A DNA stretch of 64,000 bases from Pseudorhodobacter sp. E13 (GCF_003991405.1 NZ_RPEN01000154.1:148433-212432); one strand, 5' to 3'; shown: positions 35,188-45,079, numbered from the stretch's first letter. Made by a program: numbers and translations. The notes: generated by a model from the letters alone, not told the origin.

Positions 35188-36141
35188 TTAGCCCGCGCGT
35201 TGTGGCACGCCGGGCAGCACGCAAAGCATCTCATACAACAGGTTCGCCCCGATCAGCGCCGTATTGCCCGATGGATCATAGGGCGGCGACACCTCGACCA
35301 GATCACAGCCGACGAGGTTCAAGCCCGCACAACCGCGAATGATTTCAAGTGCTTGAATGGTGGTCAGCCCGCCGGGTTCCACCGTGCCCGTGCCGGGCGC
35401 GAAGGCCGGGTCAAGGCTGTCGATGTCGTAGGTCAGATAGCAAGGCGCATCGCCAATCTTGGCGCGAATATCGGCCATCAGCGGGGCCAGCGATCTGTGC
35501 CAGCACGCCTCGGCCTGCACCACCGTCCAGCCCTTGTCGCGTGCCCAGTCAAAATCATCCGGGCCATAGCCGGTGCCGCGCAGCCCGATCTGAAACACCT
35601 TGTCATTGATCAGGCAGTCCTCCTCCCATGCGCGGCGGAAGGGGCAACCATGCGCCACCTTTTCCCCGAACATATGGTCGTTGATATCGGCATGGGCATC
35701 GACATGGATCAGCGCGACAGGGCCGTGCCGCTCTTTCATGGCACGCAGGATCGGCCAGCTGAGCGTATGGTCGCCACCCAGCGTCAGCGGGATGGTGCCA
35801 TGGGCCAGAACCTCGCGGTAATGCGCGGCGATGATCTCGACCGATTTCTTCAGATCAAAGGTGTTGATCGGCACATCGCCCAGATCGGCCACTTGCAAAT
35901 GGTCAAAGGGGGCCGCCCCTGTTGCCATGTTATAGGGGCGCAGCATCCGCGACTCATCCCGGATCTGGCGCGGCCCCAAGCGTGTGCCGGGCCGGTTGGA
36001 GGTGCCGATATCCATGGGAATACCAATGAAAGCCGCATCCAGCCCTTTGGCGTTGGATTGTGTGGGCAGGCGCAGCATGGTGGCAGGCCCGCCAAAGCGC
36101 GGCATCTCATTGCCGCCAAGGGGTTGGTTGAATCTGGTCAT
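35188..36141 (-). CDS. speB: Agmatinase-family ureohydrolase
   Basis: This 317-residue enzyme has all manganese ligands of the ureohydrolase family: GGDHTLSWPILR, HVDAHADIND and YDIDSLDPAFAPGT. MDIGTSNRPGTRLGPRQIR marks the agmatinase/guanidinobutyrase branch. It hydrolyses a guanidino compound, most likely agmatine, to an amine and urea, feeding putrescine synthesis. Guanidinobutyrase activity cannot be excluded by sequence alone. Confidence 0.85.
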   Translation of the reverse strand: MTRFNQPLGGNEMPRFGGPATMLRLPTQSNAKGLDAAFIGIPMDIGTSNRPGTRLGPRQIRDESRMLRPYNMATGAAPFDHLQVADLGDVPINTFDLKKSVEIIAAHYREVLAHGTIPLTLGGDHTLSWPILRAMKERHGPVALIHVDAHADINDHMFGEKVAHGCPFRRAWEEDCLINDKVFQIGLRGTGYGPDDFDWARDKGWTVVQAEACWHRSLAPLMADIRAKIGDAPCYLTYDIDSLDPAFAPGTGTVEPGGLTTIQALEIIRGCAGLNLVGCDLVEVSPPYDPSGNTALIGANLLYEMLCVLPGVPQRAG

Positions 36142-36224
36142 GGGGGTCCTTTGCCGCTGGTGTCACGCATGGGTCCAAGCTGTGACACCGCGCGGGCAAA
36201 GGCAATCCACTTCCGAGCGGCGGC

Positions 36225-37232
36225 TCAGGCTGTGGCGGCGTTGGTTTTGGCTGCCAAGCCGCCCTTGGTCCAGGCTTGCAACACTTTCAACGCGATGGCA
36301 GGCACGATCCCGATGGCCGCAATCAGGCAGGCAAGCCCGGCCCAAAGCCAAATCCCCTGCCCGCCCGCCGCACCCGCCAGCCCCAATAGCAAACTGGTAT
36401 AGGCCGCCAGCGGAAAGGTGAACGCGCCCCAAAGCGCCGAAAAGCCTGACCCGGTGATCCATTTCGCCGTGACCAGCAGCGCCCCCAGAATGGCCGCCCC
36501 CAGCAGCCCCGCCGCCACTGCAAGCCCATGCAGGCCCAAAGCCAGCGCCACGGTGCCAAACAGGCTTGCCGGGGCAAGGTGAATGGCCAGCAACGGGCGC
36601 AAGGGCGCAGGCGGTATCCGCTTGATCAATTGCACAAGGCTTACGCCCCAGATCACCGCCGCAATCGCCATGGTGGCGATCAGGATCATGCCGGCAAGCG
36701 ACGTATACCCCAAAGGTGCCGCCGTCACCGCCGCCAGAATGAAGCCCACGAAGTTCAGATGCCAAACCGGGGTGACATGCCGCCCCTCCTCCGGGCCGCG
36801 GCGCAGCGCCAGAATGATCAATCCCGCCAAGACCAGATGCAGCCCCAATCCGGCAAACATCAGGGCCGAGGCCAAGGCGGTGGAATAGGGCAGCACCGTG
36901 GTTGAAAACAGAAACAACCCCAGCGACATCGCAGCCAAGCCCGCCCGCCCCGGCAGGATTGCCAGATCCTCCATGATCACACCGGGCCGCTGCGACAGTT
37001 TCAGCGCATAGCCAAGAACCGCAAAAATCCACAGCAGGCTGATCGCGCCCAAGGCGATTTCAGCAATCGCAACCGGATAGCCAATCACATCCGCCCCGCG
37101 CCGCAAGGCCAGTCCAAGGCCGAACAACCCCATGATCACCGGAAACACCGCAGGCGGCATGCGTTGAAACGGCTTCAGCTTGACGGGCGGAAATTCGGGG
37201 GCGGGGAAAATCGGCGGGCGTTTCATCGGCAA
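36225..37232 (-). CDS. TDT-family transporter (tellurite-resistance/dicarboxylate type)
   Basis: This 335-residue protein has about ten hydrophobic helices and the FQRMPPAVFPVIMGLFGLGL start typical of TehA-like transporters, the bacterial relatives of SLAC1 anion channels. Members move malate, sulfite or tellurite-related anions, and the substrate here is unknown. It follows a GNAT-like gene in the same direction with a 45-base gap. Confidence 0.82.
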   Translation of the reverse strand: MPMKRPPIFPAPEFPPVKLKPFQRMPPAVFPVIMGLFGLGLALRRGADVIGYPVAIAEIALGAISLLWIFAVLGYALKLSQRPGVIMEDLAILPGRAGLAAMSLGLFLFSTTVLPYSTALASALMFAGLGLHLVLAGLIILALRRGPEEGRHVTPVWHLNFVGFILAAVTAAPLGYTSLAGMILIATMAIAAVIWGVSLVQLIKRIPPAPLRPLLAIHLAPASLFGTVALALGLHGLAVAAGLLGAAILGALLVTAKWITGSGFSALWGAFTFPLAAYTSLLLGLAGAAGGQGIWLWAGLACLIAAIGIVPAIALKVLQAWTKGGLAAKTNAATA

Positions 37233-37277
37233 TCCTTGCTGCTGCTGCGCCCTGTCTAATTCAATCCTGCGAATATT

Positions 37278-38285
37278 TCAGCGCGGCGCGTTGTCACCTG
37301 TGGTCTGCGGGATCGCAGCACTTTGGTCAAGAACCATCGCCCGAGGCTTGTCCATGGCAATGGCGGCGCGCGGGGGCTCGATGCCCCCCAAGCCGCCTGC
37401 CCCCTGTTGGCGCACGTGCCGCAGGGGCGGCAAGACAAGGCAACTCGCCCCCATGGCTTGCACCTTCGCCCCAGTGCCCAGTTTGAACCGCGCCAAGGCC
37501 GCGCCTTGCCCGCTGTCGACATCGCCAAGGTCCACCTGCTGCACCCCGCGCGCGCGCAGCGCCAGCATCGCCTGCCACAACAGCGGCCCATGCGCAAAGG
37601 CCGCGCGGCCCCGCGCACTCGCCCAGCCCAGAAAGTAGCTTGCACTTGGCCCGTGGATCAAAAACACCATCCCCGCCTGCAACGCCCCTTCGGCATGCCA
37701 GCCAAGCGCCAGGCTTTGCCCCGGCCAATGCAGCGCCAAGGCGCCTGGCAGGTTGCGATAGCCCCGCGCGTGCCGTTGCGCCGCCTCCTGCGCGATCATG
37801 TGTTCAAGCGCCGCGCCGCGCAGGGGTTTGGGCCGCACCTGCGCCTCGGCCTTGCGCAAACGGTTGCGCCATTTGCCATGCAAGCCTTGCCGCACCACCG
37901 CCGCCTCCTCGCGTATCTGCCAAAGCGCACGGCTGCGCCCGGTGATCAGCGGGATAAGCCCCCAACCCGCCAGCGGCATATCGGGTGTTGCGATGGTAGC
38001 CCCCGGATGGCAGGCCAAGCCCCGCAAAGCACAGCGCTTGTCGGCCTCTGTCGCATCCTCCAGCCAGATCGGGCCTTGGTTGATCAGCCGCAGCCCGCGC
38101 CGCTGCATCACCTGCACCAATGCCACCTCACGCCCGGCATGGCGCAGCACGGCGCGGCGGGGTGTGGCCCCCAGCCGGTGCATCGCGGCCCCATAGTCCC
38201 AGCTTTGCCGCAACGGAAGGTCACGCAGGCCCGCAACCCGCGCCTGCCAACCCGCCTCGTCAATCTGATCCCACAGGATATCCAT
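37278..38285 (-). CDS. GNAT/BioF2-like (FemAB-type) acyltransferase
   Basis: This 335-residue soluble protein has two tandem GNAT-like parts. The C-terminal one holds GKWRNRLRKAEAQV, MVFLIHGPSASYFLGWAS and LLWQAMLALRARGVQQVDLG, as in the BioF2-like/FemAB family. Such enzymes transfer acyl or aminoacyl groups to lipids, peptidoglycan or polysaccharides. The substrate is unknown. Confidence 0.75.
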   Translation of the reverse strand: MDILWDQIDEAGWQARVAGLRDLPLRQSWDYGAAMHRLGATPRRAVLRHAGREVALVQVMQRRGLRLINQGPIWLEDATEADKRCALRGLACHPGATIATPDMPLAGWGLIPLITGRSRALWQIREEAAVVRQGLHGKWRNRLRKAEAQVRPKPLRGAALEHMIAQEAAQRHARGYRNLPGALALHWPGQSLALGWHAEGALQAGMVFLIHGPSASYFLGWASARGRAAFAHGPLLWQAMLALRARGVQQVDLGDVDSGQGAALARFKLGTGAKVQAMGASCLVLPPLRHVRQQGAGGLGGIEPPRAAIAMDKPRAMVLDQSAAIPQTTGDNAPR

Positions 38286-38358
38286 GCCTAGTTAAGACAA
38301 CAGAAACCTGAATCAGCGATTAAGAACGCCCACCCGTTTCGCAAAAAAGGCAAAGGCC

Positions 38359-38478
38359 ATGCAACACATCCCCGCCCCGCGCTACACGCTTTGGGTGCCC
38401 GCCCTGATCTCGCTTACGCTTAGCGCGGGTTTTCTGCTGGGCTGGGCCCTTATCTCAGCTTTGGCGGTAATAGAGTGA
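38359..38478 (+). CDS. Possible 39-residue single-pass membrane protein
   Basis: A short open frame, MQHIPAPRYTLWVPALISLT followed by a hydrophobic stretch ending ALAVIE, has AAAAAAGGCAAAGG before its ATG. One membrane helix spans residues 12-37. It overlaps the aglK stop by 24 bases on the opposite strand. No homologue is known to me. The composition fits real small membrane proteins but could be chance. Confidence 0.4.
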   Translation: MQHIPAPRYTLWVPALISLTLSAGFLLGWALISALAVIE

Positions 38479-39546
38479 TTGGCCCTCGTGGAACAAATGC
38501 ACCTTCTTGGGGTCCGCCGTCAGCTTCACGACCTTGCGGCGCAAATCGGCGTGGATGCCCGGCAGCTTGCCCACAACCTGCGCCGCCTCTCCCTGCCGTT
38601 TGAAATACAGCAGCGTCACTTCACCCAAGGCTTCGGTGATCTCCACCTCTCCGGTGAAAATCGCCTCGCCTGTCGTCTCAACCAGATCTTCGGGGCGCAC
38701 ACCGATATTGACCTTCATGCCCAGATCCGGCGTCACCGTCGGAATGGCAGAGCGTGCAATCCCGCCCCCCTCCAGTTTCACCACGGTTTGCGGCCCGGTT
38801 TCCACCACTTCCCCCGCCAAAAGGTTCATCGCGGGTGAGCCGATGAATTGCGCCACAAATTCGTTCTGTGGCCGTTCATACAGGTCCAGCGGCGTGCCGA
38901 CCTGGCTGATGCCACCGCCCGCCAGCACCACGATGCGGCTGGCCAGCGTCATTGCCTCCACCTGATCATGGGTTACATAGATCATGGTGCGGTCGGCCAT
39001 CTGCTCTTTCAACTGCGCAATCTCAATCCGTGTGGCCACGCGCAAGGCGGCATCAAGGTTCGACAAGGGTTCATCGAACAAATAGACCTTGGGGTCGCGC
39101 ACGATCGACCGCCCGATCGCCACCCGCTGCCGCTGCCCGCCCGACAACGCCTTGGGCAAACGATCCAGATAGGGCGTCAATTGCAGAATGTCGGCGGCCT
39201 TGGTCACAGCCGCCGCAATCTCATCCTTGGTTTTCTTGGCGATCTTCAGCGCGAATTCCATGTTTTCGCGCACCGTCATATGCGGGTAAAGCGCATAGGA
39301 CTGGAACACCATCGCGATGCCGCGCTGCGCCGGGGGCACATCATTGACCACGGTGCCGTCAATTTCCAAGGTGCCGCCGGTGATCCGCTCCAACCCCGCG
39401 ATCATGCGCAGCAGGGTGGATTTCCCGCAGCCCGAGGGGCCGACAAACACAATCAGCTCCCCTTTCTGGATATCAAGGTTGATGTTCGACAGAACCTTCA
39501 CCTCGCCATAGGCTTTCTCGACATTCGTCAGCTTCAGATCAGCCAT
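38455..39546 (-). CDS. aglK: Alpha-glucoside ABC transporter ATP-binding protein
   Basis: The protein has 363 residues from ATG 39546 (AAAGGGGGGACG upstream). Walker A is GPSGCGKST, the signature LSGGQRQRVAIGRS and Walker B VYLFDEPLSNLDA. A C-terminal TOBE/MalK-like regulatory domain (about 240-363) is present. It powers uptake of alpha-glucosides through AglF/AglG. It is the last gene of the aglEFGAK operon, as in Sinorhizobium. Confidence 0.93.
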   Translation of the reverse strand: MADLKLTNVEKAYGEVKVLSNINLDIQKGELIVFVGPSGCGKSTLLRMIAGLERITGGTLEIDGTVVNDVPPAQRGIAMVFQSYALYPHMTVRENMEFALKIAKKTKDEIAAAVTKAADILQLTPYLDRLPKALSGGQRQRVAIGRSIVRDPKVYLFDEPLSNLDAALRVATRIEIAQLKEQMADRTMIYVTHDQVEAMTLASRIVVLAGGGISQVGTPLDLYERPQNEFVAQFIGSPAMNLLAGEVVETGPQTVVKLEGGGIARSAIPTVTPDLGMKVNIGVRPEDLVETTGEAIFTGEVEITEALGEVTLLYFKRQGEAAQVVGKLPGIHADLRRKVVKLTADPKKVHLFHEGQSLYYRQS

Positions 39547-39563
39547 CGTCCCCCCCTTTCGTC

Positions 39564-41201
39564 CTATGCCTTGACCGCGAGGCAAACCTGCCACGGGTCC
39601 AAGCGGATGGTTTCTGCCAGCGCGGTGCCGTTATTGGGCCATAGGCTGCGCCACAGCCCTTTGGGCGCGGTCACGGTTTGCGCATGCTCGCCCAGATTGA
39701 AGGCGCAGAAAACCGTCTCGCCCTCCACCACGCGGGTAAAGCTGAGCACATCACCGTTTGCGGTCAGCCCCAACTGGCTGCCGTGCCGCAGGGCCGCGTG
39801 TTGGTGGCGCAGGGCAAGGGCGGCTTGATAATGCGCGAACAGGCTGCCGTCGGCCTTGGCGCCGTCCCCTGCCAGGTGCAGATGCTGCGGCGGCACGGGC
39901 AGCCACGGCTTGCCTGCCGTAAAGCCGCCGGTCTGATTGTCCGCTTGCCAGACCATCGGCGTGCGGCAGCCATCGCGGCCCTTGAACTCGGGCCAGAATT
40001 CAATCCCGTAGGGGTCTTGCAGGTCCTCAAATGTCAGCTCTGCTTCGGGCAGGCCCAACTCCTCCCCCTGATAGAGGCAGGCAGAGCCGCGAAGACACAT
40101 GAGCAACAGCGCGTAAGCCTTTGCTGCATCAACAGAAAGCCCCCAACGGGTGATATGGCGCACCACATCATGGTTGGAAAACGCCCAGCAGGCCCAACCA
40201 TCCGGGGCCGCATCCTCCAGCGCTTTGAAAATCTCGACCACGCGCGGGGCTGTCACCCGCTCTGGCCCCAGAAATTCAAAGGCATAGCACATCTGCATCC
40301 GGTCATCGCCGCGCGTATATTCGCCGAGGATTTCAAGGCCCCGCTGGGCATCGCCGACCTCGCCCACCGCTGCGGCGTTATAGGGCTTCATCACCGCGCG
40401 CAGCTTTTTCAGGAATTCGACATTCTCGGGCTGGCTTTTGTCAAACAGGTGCATCTGGTGGTTATAGGGGTTCACCGCAGGGGCGGTATCGGCGTTGCGC
40501 TGATCCACCGGCAGGCCCGGATTGTCGCGCAAATGCTTGTCATGCGTATAGAAATTGATCGTATCAAGACGGAACCCATCGACGCCCCGATCCAGCCAGA
40601 ACCGCGCCACGTCCAGCAGCGCCGCTTGCACCTGCGGTTCGTGGAAGTTCAGGTCGGGCTGCGAGGTCAGGAAGTTATGCAGGAAATATTGCTGCCGCCG
40701 CGCATCCCATTGCCAGGCCGAGCCGCCAAAGATCGACAACCAGTTGGTCGGCGGGGTGCCATCCATCTTTGGGTCGGCCCAGACATACCAATTGGCGCGG
40801 GGGTTGTCGCGGTTTGCGCGGCTTTCCTTGAACCAGGGGTGCTGGTCCGAGGTGTGCGACAGCACCAGATCAATCATCACCCGCAGGCCCAGATCATGCG
40901 CGCGGGCCACGACCGCATCAAAATCCGCCAGCGTGCCGAACATCGGATCGACATCGCAGTAATCCGACACGTCATAGCCGAAATCCTTCATCGGAGAGGT
41001 GAAGAACGGGCTGATCCAGATCGCATCGGCCCCCAGTTCGGCAATATGCGGCAAGCGCTGCACGATGCCCGCCAGATCGCCGATGCCATCCCCATTGCTG
41101 TCTTGAAAGCTGCGCGGATAGATCTGATAGATCACCGCCCCGCGCCACCAATCCGTATCCTGCGCGCGCGCTGTCGCGTCGAGTTTCTGCGCCATTCCCA
41201 T
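39564..41201 (-). CDS. aglA: Alpha-glucosidase, GH13 family
   Basis: This 545-residue enzyme has the GH13 pattern DWWRGAVIYQIYPRSFQDSN, the calcium-like NGDGIGDL, the nucleophile Asp in GVDGFRLDTINFY, the acid/base Glu in AAVGEVGDAQRG and the third Asp in FSNHDVV. It hydrolyses alpha-glucosides such as sucrose, trehalose, maltose or related sugars in the cytoplasm. A second ATG two codons in is possible. It lies between the permeases and aglK, so uptake and hydrolysis are co-produced. Confidence 0.93.
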   Translation of the reverse strand: MGMAQKLDATARAQDTDWWRGAVIYQIYPRSFQDSNGDGIGDLAGIVQRLPHIAELGADAIWISPFFTSPMKDFGYDVSDYCDVDPMFGTLADFDAVVARAHDLGLRVMIDLVLSHTSDQHPWFKESRANRDNPRANWYVWADPKMDGTPPTNWLSIFGGSAWQWDARRQQYFLHNFLTSQPDLNFHEPQVQAALLDVARFWLDRGVDGFRLDTINFYTHDKHLRDNPGLPVDQRNADTAPAVNPYNHQMHLFDKSQPENVEFLKKLRAVMKPYNAAAVGEVGDAQRGLEILGEYTRGDDRMQMCYAFEFLGPERVTAPRVVEIFKALEDAAPDGWACWAFSNHDVVRHITRWGLSVDAAKAYALLLMCLRGSACLYQGEELGLPEAELTFEDLQDPYGIEFWPEFKGRDGCRTPMVWQADNQTGGFTAGKPWLPVPPQHLHLAGDGAKADGSLFAHYQAALALRHQHAALRHGSQLGLTANGDVLSFTRVVEGETVFCAFNLGEHAQTVTAPKGLWRSLWPNNGTALAETIRLDPWQVCLAVKA

Positions 41202-41211
41202 ATCGCTTTCC

Positions 41212-42342
41212 TTATTTCACAGATCCGGCCAACAGGCCGCGGACCAAGTATTTCTGCATGGCAAAGAACACGACCAACGGCACCGCAATGGTGATAAAAG
41301 CCGAGGTTGCCAGAATTTCCCAATCGCCACCGCGCGATCCCATCAGGTTTTTCAACTGCCCGGTCATCACAAGCTGATCGGCGGAATTGCCGAGGAACAC
41401 CAAGGCGACCAGCAGGTCATTCCATGTCCAGAGGAACTGGAAAATCGCAAAGCTGGCCAAGGCCGGAAAGGACAGGGGCAAGATGATCCGCAGGAAAATC
41501 TTGAAATCCGTCGCCCCATCGACCCGCGCGCTTTCGATGATCTCGCGCGGCAGGCCCACCATGTAATTGCGCAGCAGATAAATCGCGAGCGGCAGGCCAA
41601 AACCGGTATGGGCCAACCATATCCCGATGTAATTCTTGCCGATGCCGATATCATTGTGCAGCTTCAGCAGCGGGATCAGCGCCAGTTGCAAGGGCACGAC
41701 CAGCAGGCCCACCACCCCCGCCACGATCAGCGCGCGGCCCGGAAATTCCATCCACGCCAAGGCATAGGCCGCAAAAGCCGCGACAAGGATCGGGATCACC
41801 GTGGCGGGGATAGAGACGGTCAGCGTGTTCAGAAACGCCCGCCCCAACCCTTCGGCCCCCAAAACGCGGTCATAGTTTTCCACAGTGAAGCGCGCGGGCG
41901 TGACCGTGGTGGCGAAAATCCGCATGCCCCGGCTGCCTTCCATCGCGCTTGCCGAGGTGATCGTGAAATCACCGTTTTCCAGCACGGTCAGGGTTGCGCC
42001 ATCGCCAGCATCGACACTGCTGCCCACCTCATGCGCGCCGGGTTCGCGGATCGAGGTGCCAAAGGCCGAAACCTTGCCCGCGCCGCCTTCGAACACATTG
42101 CCTTCCAGCACATACAGCCCATCGACCAGCTTGGCGCTGTCGGGGGCCGGGGCGCGGTATTGCAGTGACGCCTCGGCGGGGAACATCGCCTTCCACCAGC
42201 CTGACGCGGTGATCTGATCACGGTCGCGGAAGCTGGAGACGAGCAACCCGAAGGTCGGGAAGGTCCACAGCAGCACCAGCGCCAGCGCGCACAGGTTCAC
42301 CGCCCAGACAAGACGCGATTTCGTGCCGACTATATTGTCCAT
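41212..42342 (-). CDS. aglG: Alpha-glucoside ABC transporter permease
   Basis: This 376-residue permease has six membrane helices and the EAA-loop-like LPREIIESARVDGATDFKIF. It has a long extracytoplasmic insertion after helix 1 (about residues 35-145, Ser/Gly/Asp-rich), a known oddity of AglG permeases. Its start codon shares a base with the aglF stop (TGATG), so they are coupled. Confidence 0.92.
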   Translation of the reverse strand: MDNIVGTKSRLVWAVNLCALALVLLWTFPTFGLLVSSFRDRDQITASGWWKAMFPAEASLQYRAPAPDSAKLVDGLYVLEGNVFEGGAGKVSAFGTSIREPGAHEVGSSVDAGDGATLTVLENGDFTITSASAMEGSRGMRIFATTVTPARFTVENYDRVLGAEGLGRAFLNTLTVSIPATVIPILVAAFAAYALAWMEFPGRALIVAGVVGLLVVPLQLALIPLLKLHNDIGIGKNYIGIWLAHTGFGLPLAIYLLRNYMVGLPREIIESARVDGATDFKIFLRIILPLSFPALASFAIFQFLWTWNDLLVALVFLGNSADQLVMTGQLKNLMGSRGGDWEILATSAFITIAVPLVVFFAMQKYLVRGLLAGSVK

Positions 42343-43334
42343 CAGCGGGCCTCCCGAGCGGCGTTGCGAATATTCCAGATCATGATCGGCGTCACCATCA
42401 GCATGATGACGATAGCCGCGGTCGAGGCGCGGCCCGTATCATTGCCACGGAACATCCAGTCAAACATCAGATTGGCCAGCACCTGCGTGCCCCATTGGCC
42501 ATTGGTCATTGTCAGCACGATGTCAAACACCTTCAGCACCGTGATGGTGATCGTGGTCCAGACCACAAGGATCGTGCCCCAGATTTGCGGCACCTTGATC
42601 TTCATGAAGATTTGCAAGGGCGAGGCCCCGTCAAGGATGCTTGCCTCGATGGTTTCTTCGGGGATGCCGCGCAGGGCCGCCGACAGGATCACCATGGCAA
42701 AACCGGTCTGAATCCAGACCAGCACGATCATCAACAGGAAAGAGTTGACGACAGGCGATGTCAGCCAAGTTTGCGCCTGCCCGCCCATCGCCGTCCAGAC
42801 CGCGTTCAGGATGCCAATCTGTTCCTGCCCGTCGGGGCGGTATTCATAGACCAGTTTCCAGATCACGGCGGCACCGACAAAGGAAATCGCCATCGGCATG
42901 AAGATCATCGCCTTGGCGAAATTGCCCCAGCGGATGCGGTCTGTCACCGCCGCTGCTACAAGGCCGAAAAAGGTAGAGGCCGCAGGCACGAAGACCAACC
43001 ACAGCAGATTGTTGAACATGCTTTCGCGGAATTTGTCGTCGTTGATCAGCCAGATGTAATTATCCATCCCGACAAAGCTGTCGCCTTCGGCATCCATGAA
43101 GGACAGATAGACCGAAACGAACACCGGATAGACCAGATAGACCGTCAGCAAGGCCAAAGCCGGAAACATGAACAGCCAGGGCCGGATCTGATTGGCGCGG
43201 TTGATATTGGCCCCCGCATTGGGGCCAGAGGCCGGGTAAAGGCGGTCCAACGCGATGTTGGACAGAAAAAAGTAACAAATACAGCCAAAGACGCCGATTA
43301 AAATCGTCACAGCCGCCATCACGAACTGTTCCAT
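42342..43334 (-). CDS. aglF: Alpha-glucoside ABC transporter permease
   Basis: The protein has 330 residues from ATG 43334, with GGGGGG before it. An ATG four codons earlier lacks a ribosome binding site. It is a MalF-type permease with about seven helices and an EAA-like RGIPEETIEASILDGASPLQ segment. It forms the channel with AglG. Confidence 0.92.
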   Translation of the reverse strand: MEQFVMAAVTILIGVFGCICYFFLSNIALDRLYPASGPNAGANINRANQIRPWLFMFPALALLTVYLVYPVFVSVYLSFMDAEGDSFVGMDNYIWLINDDKFRESMFNNLLWLVFVPAASTFFGLVAAAVTDRIRWGNFAKAMIFMPMAISFVGAAVIWKLVYEYRPDGQEQIGILNAVWTAMGGQAQTWLTSPVVNSFLLMIVLVWIQTGFAMVILSAALRGIPEETIEASILDGASPLQIFMKIKVPQIWGTILVVWTTITITVLKVFDIVLTMTNGQWGTQVLANLMFDWMFRGNDTGRASTAAIVIMLMVTPIMIWNIRNAAREAR

Positions 43335-43470
43335 GAGCCCCCCCAAATTTCGCGCAGTGAATAACCACAGACCAACCCGGATTTTCGGTGAGAAAGCCGC
43401 CCGGCCCCGCCGGATAGGTTGGAAACTCCCCGCCCGGACAGCACCGGGCGGGGGTCAGCAGATGGTCAGC

Positions 43471-44823
43471 TTACTTGATGCTGTCCCATGTCTTCTGGAT
43501 ATCAGCCGCCACAGCAGCGGCATCCTTGCCGGCGGTGTAATCCACCATCCCGGTCCAGAACACGCCCGCGCCAATCGCGCCCGGCATCAGGTCCGACCCG
43601 TCGAAGCGGAACGTATCGGCCCCCAGCAGAATGTCGCCCATCTTTTTCAAGGTCGGGTCGCCGTAAGCTTCGGTGTTCACGCCCTTATGCGGGGTCAGGA
43701 AGCCGGATTGCGCCATCCAGATTTCATGCGCGATCGGGCTTTGCAGGAACTTCATGAAGGCCTGCGCGACCGGGCTGTCTTGGGTCACGACAAACAGCGT
43801 GCCTGCGCCCAGAACCGGCTTGCCCAGATCCTTGCCCTCATAGGCGGGGAAGTAGAAGAAATCAGCATCTTCACCCACCACGGTGCCTTCGGGGAAGAAG
43901 GACGGGATGAAGCTGGCCTGACGGTGCATGTAGCAAGCGGGCGGCGAGGCGAACAGACCTTTGGGGCTGTCACGGAAATCGGTGGACCCGACGGCCCCCG
44001 CACCACCAGCCACATTGGCATCCACACGCGCAAAGCTGCCGAAATCTTCAATCGCGGCGATGACTTTGGGGTCATCGAACTTCATCTCGTTGCTGACCCA
44101 GGCGTCATAATCGGCCGGGGTATTGTTGCGCAGCATCATGTCTTCGACCCAGTCGGTCGCAGGCCAGCCGGTTGCGGGGCCCGAACCCAGACCAATGCAC
44201 CACGGCGTGCCACCATCGGCCACGATTTGCGCAGTCAGCTCTTTCAGGCCTTCCATCGTGGTCGGCACTTCATAGCCGGCATCCTCAAAGTTTTCCGGCA
44301 CATACCAGACCAAGGATTTCACATCCACCTTGTAGAACATGCCATAGAGCGCCTTGGCGCCATCGGGACCGGCATAGGTTGCCAGATCAACCCAAGACTG
44401 CCCGGCGGCATAATTCTCTTTCAGCCAATCGGCGGTTTCGGCGGGCAGAGCTGCCAGCTTGCCGCGCTTTGCCAGATCAGCGGCCAAGCCCGGCTGCGGG
44501 ATCACGGCGATGCCCGGAGGCGAGCCTGCCTCCACGTCAATCATTACGCGTTGTTCAAACCCGTCGCCGCCGGAATATTCCACATCGGCCCCGGTTGCGG
44601 CCTCAAAATAGGCGATCACGCTTTCAAAAAGCTCTTTGTCAACGCCGCCCCAAGGGCCGTCGATCTTCAGGCTTTGGCCTTTCAGATCGGTGGCTTTCAG
44701 CGCTTCAAAACTGTCCCAGTGGAAACGCGCATCCTCACCCGGTGCGAATTTCAGCTCTTGGGCCTGTGCGGCCCCGGCCAGCAAGGCAAACGCCGCCGCC
44801 CCCATAAAATATCTGGATTTCAT
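43471..44823 (-). CDS. aglE: Alpha-glucoside-binding periplasmic protein
   Basis: The protein has 450 residues from ATG 44823 (GGGAGGATGAG upstream). A Sec signal peptide (about 1-22, cut after AQA) precedes the solute-binding domain, which includes YYxPE-like SLVWYVPENFEDAG and GWPATDWVEDMM. It captures alpha-glucosides for AglFGK. First gene of the operon, preceded by a predicted promoter and a LacI-type operator at 44890-44901. Confidence 0.94.
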   Translation of the reverse strand: MKSRYFMGAAAFALLAGAAQAQELKFAPGEDARFHWDSFEALKATDLKGQSLKIDGPWGGVDKELFESVIAYFEAATGADVEYSGGDGFEQRVMIDVEAGSPPGIAVIPQPGLAADLAKRGKLAALPAETADWLKENYAAGQSWVDLATYAGPDGAKALYGMFYKVDVKSLVWYVPENFEDAGYEVPTTMEGLKELTAQIVADGGTPWCIGLGSGPATGWPATDWVEDMMLRNNTPADYDAWVSNEMKFDDPKVIAAIEDFGSFARVDANVAGGAGAVGSTDFRDSPKGLFASPPACYMHRQASFIPSFFPEGTVVGEDADFFYFPAYEGKDLGKPVLGAGTLFVVTQDSPVAQAFMKFLQSPIAHEIWMAQSGFLTPHKGVNTEAYGDPTLKKMGDILLGADTFRFDGSDLMPGAIGAGVFWTGMVDYTAGKDAAAVAADIQKTWDSIK

Positions 44824-44889
44824 CTCATCCTCCCGACGATCACGCCTTGTGGCGCATTTGAACCGAACCCATGCGGTAGAATCGTTTTT

Positions 44890-44901
44890 CAAACCGCTTT
44901 G
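44890..44901. promoter_or_regulatory. LacI-type operator of the aglE promoter
   Basis: The 12-base near-palindrome CAAACCGCTTTG has the central CG and 10 of 12 symmetric positions, the usual LacI-family form. It lies just downstream of the predicted aglE start point (near 44903). The identical sequence recurs at 45080-45091. AglR is the obvious candidate to bind it. Confidence 0.75.
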
Positions 44902-44909
44902 GATGCGGG

Positions 44910-44938
44910 ACCATCTCGGATTTTGCCCTCTGTGTCAA
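44910..44938 (-). promoter_or_regulatory. Predicted aglE promoter
   Basis: On the minus strand a perfect TTGACA (44933-44938) stands 17 bases before GATGGT (44910-44915), a moderate -10. The start point would be near 44903, next to the operator. Confidence 0.5.
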
Positions 44939-45039
44939 TCACCAGTTGCGCCTGCGATGCGCGACATTTGCGGCGTTAACACATGTAATAAAGGCAAAAT
45001 GCTGCACCGCCGCATTATCGGACTGGCCCGAGTTTGCCT

Positions 45040-45068
45040 TTGACCAATCGAACAGAAGCCGCTAGCCT
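45040..45068 (+). promoter_or_regulatory. Predicted aglR promoter
   Basis: TTGACC (45040-45045) and TAGCCT (45063-45068) are spaced by 17 bases. The start point would be near 45075, immediately before the operator at 45080-45091. Confidence 0.55.
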
Positions 45069-45079
45069 GTGGCGAAATT

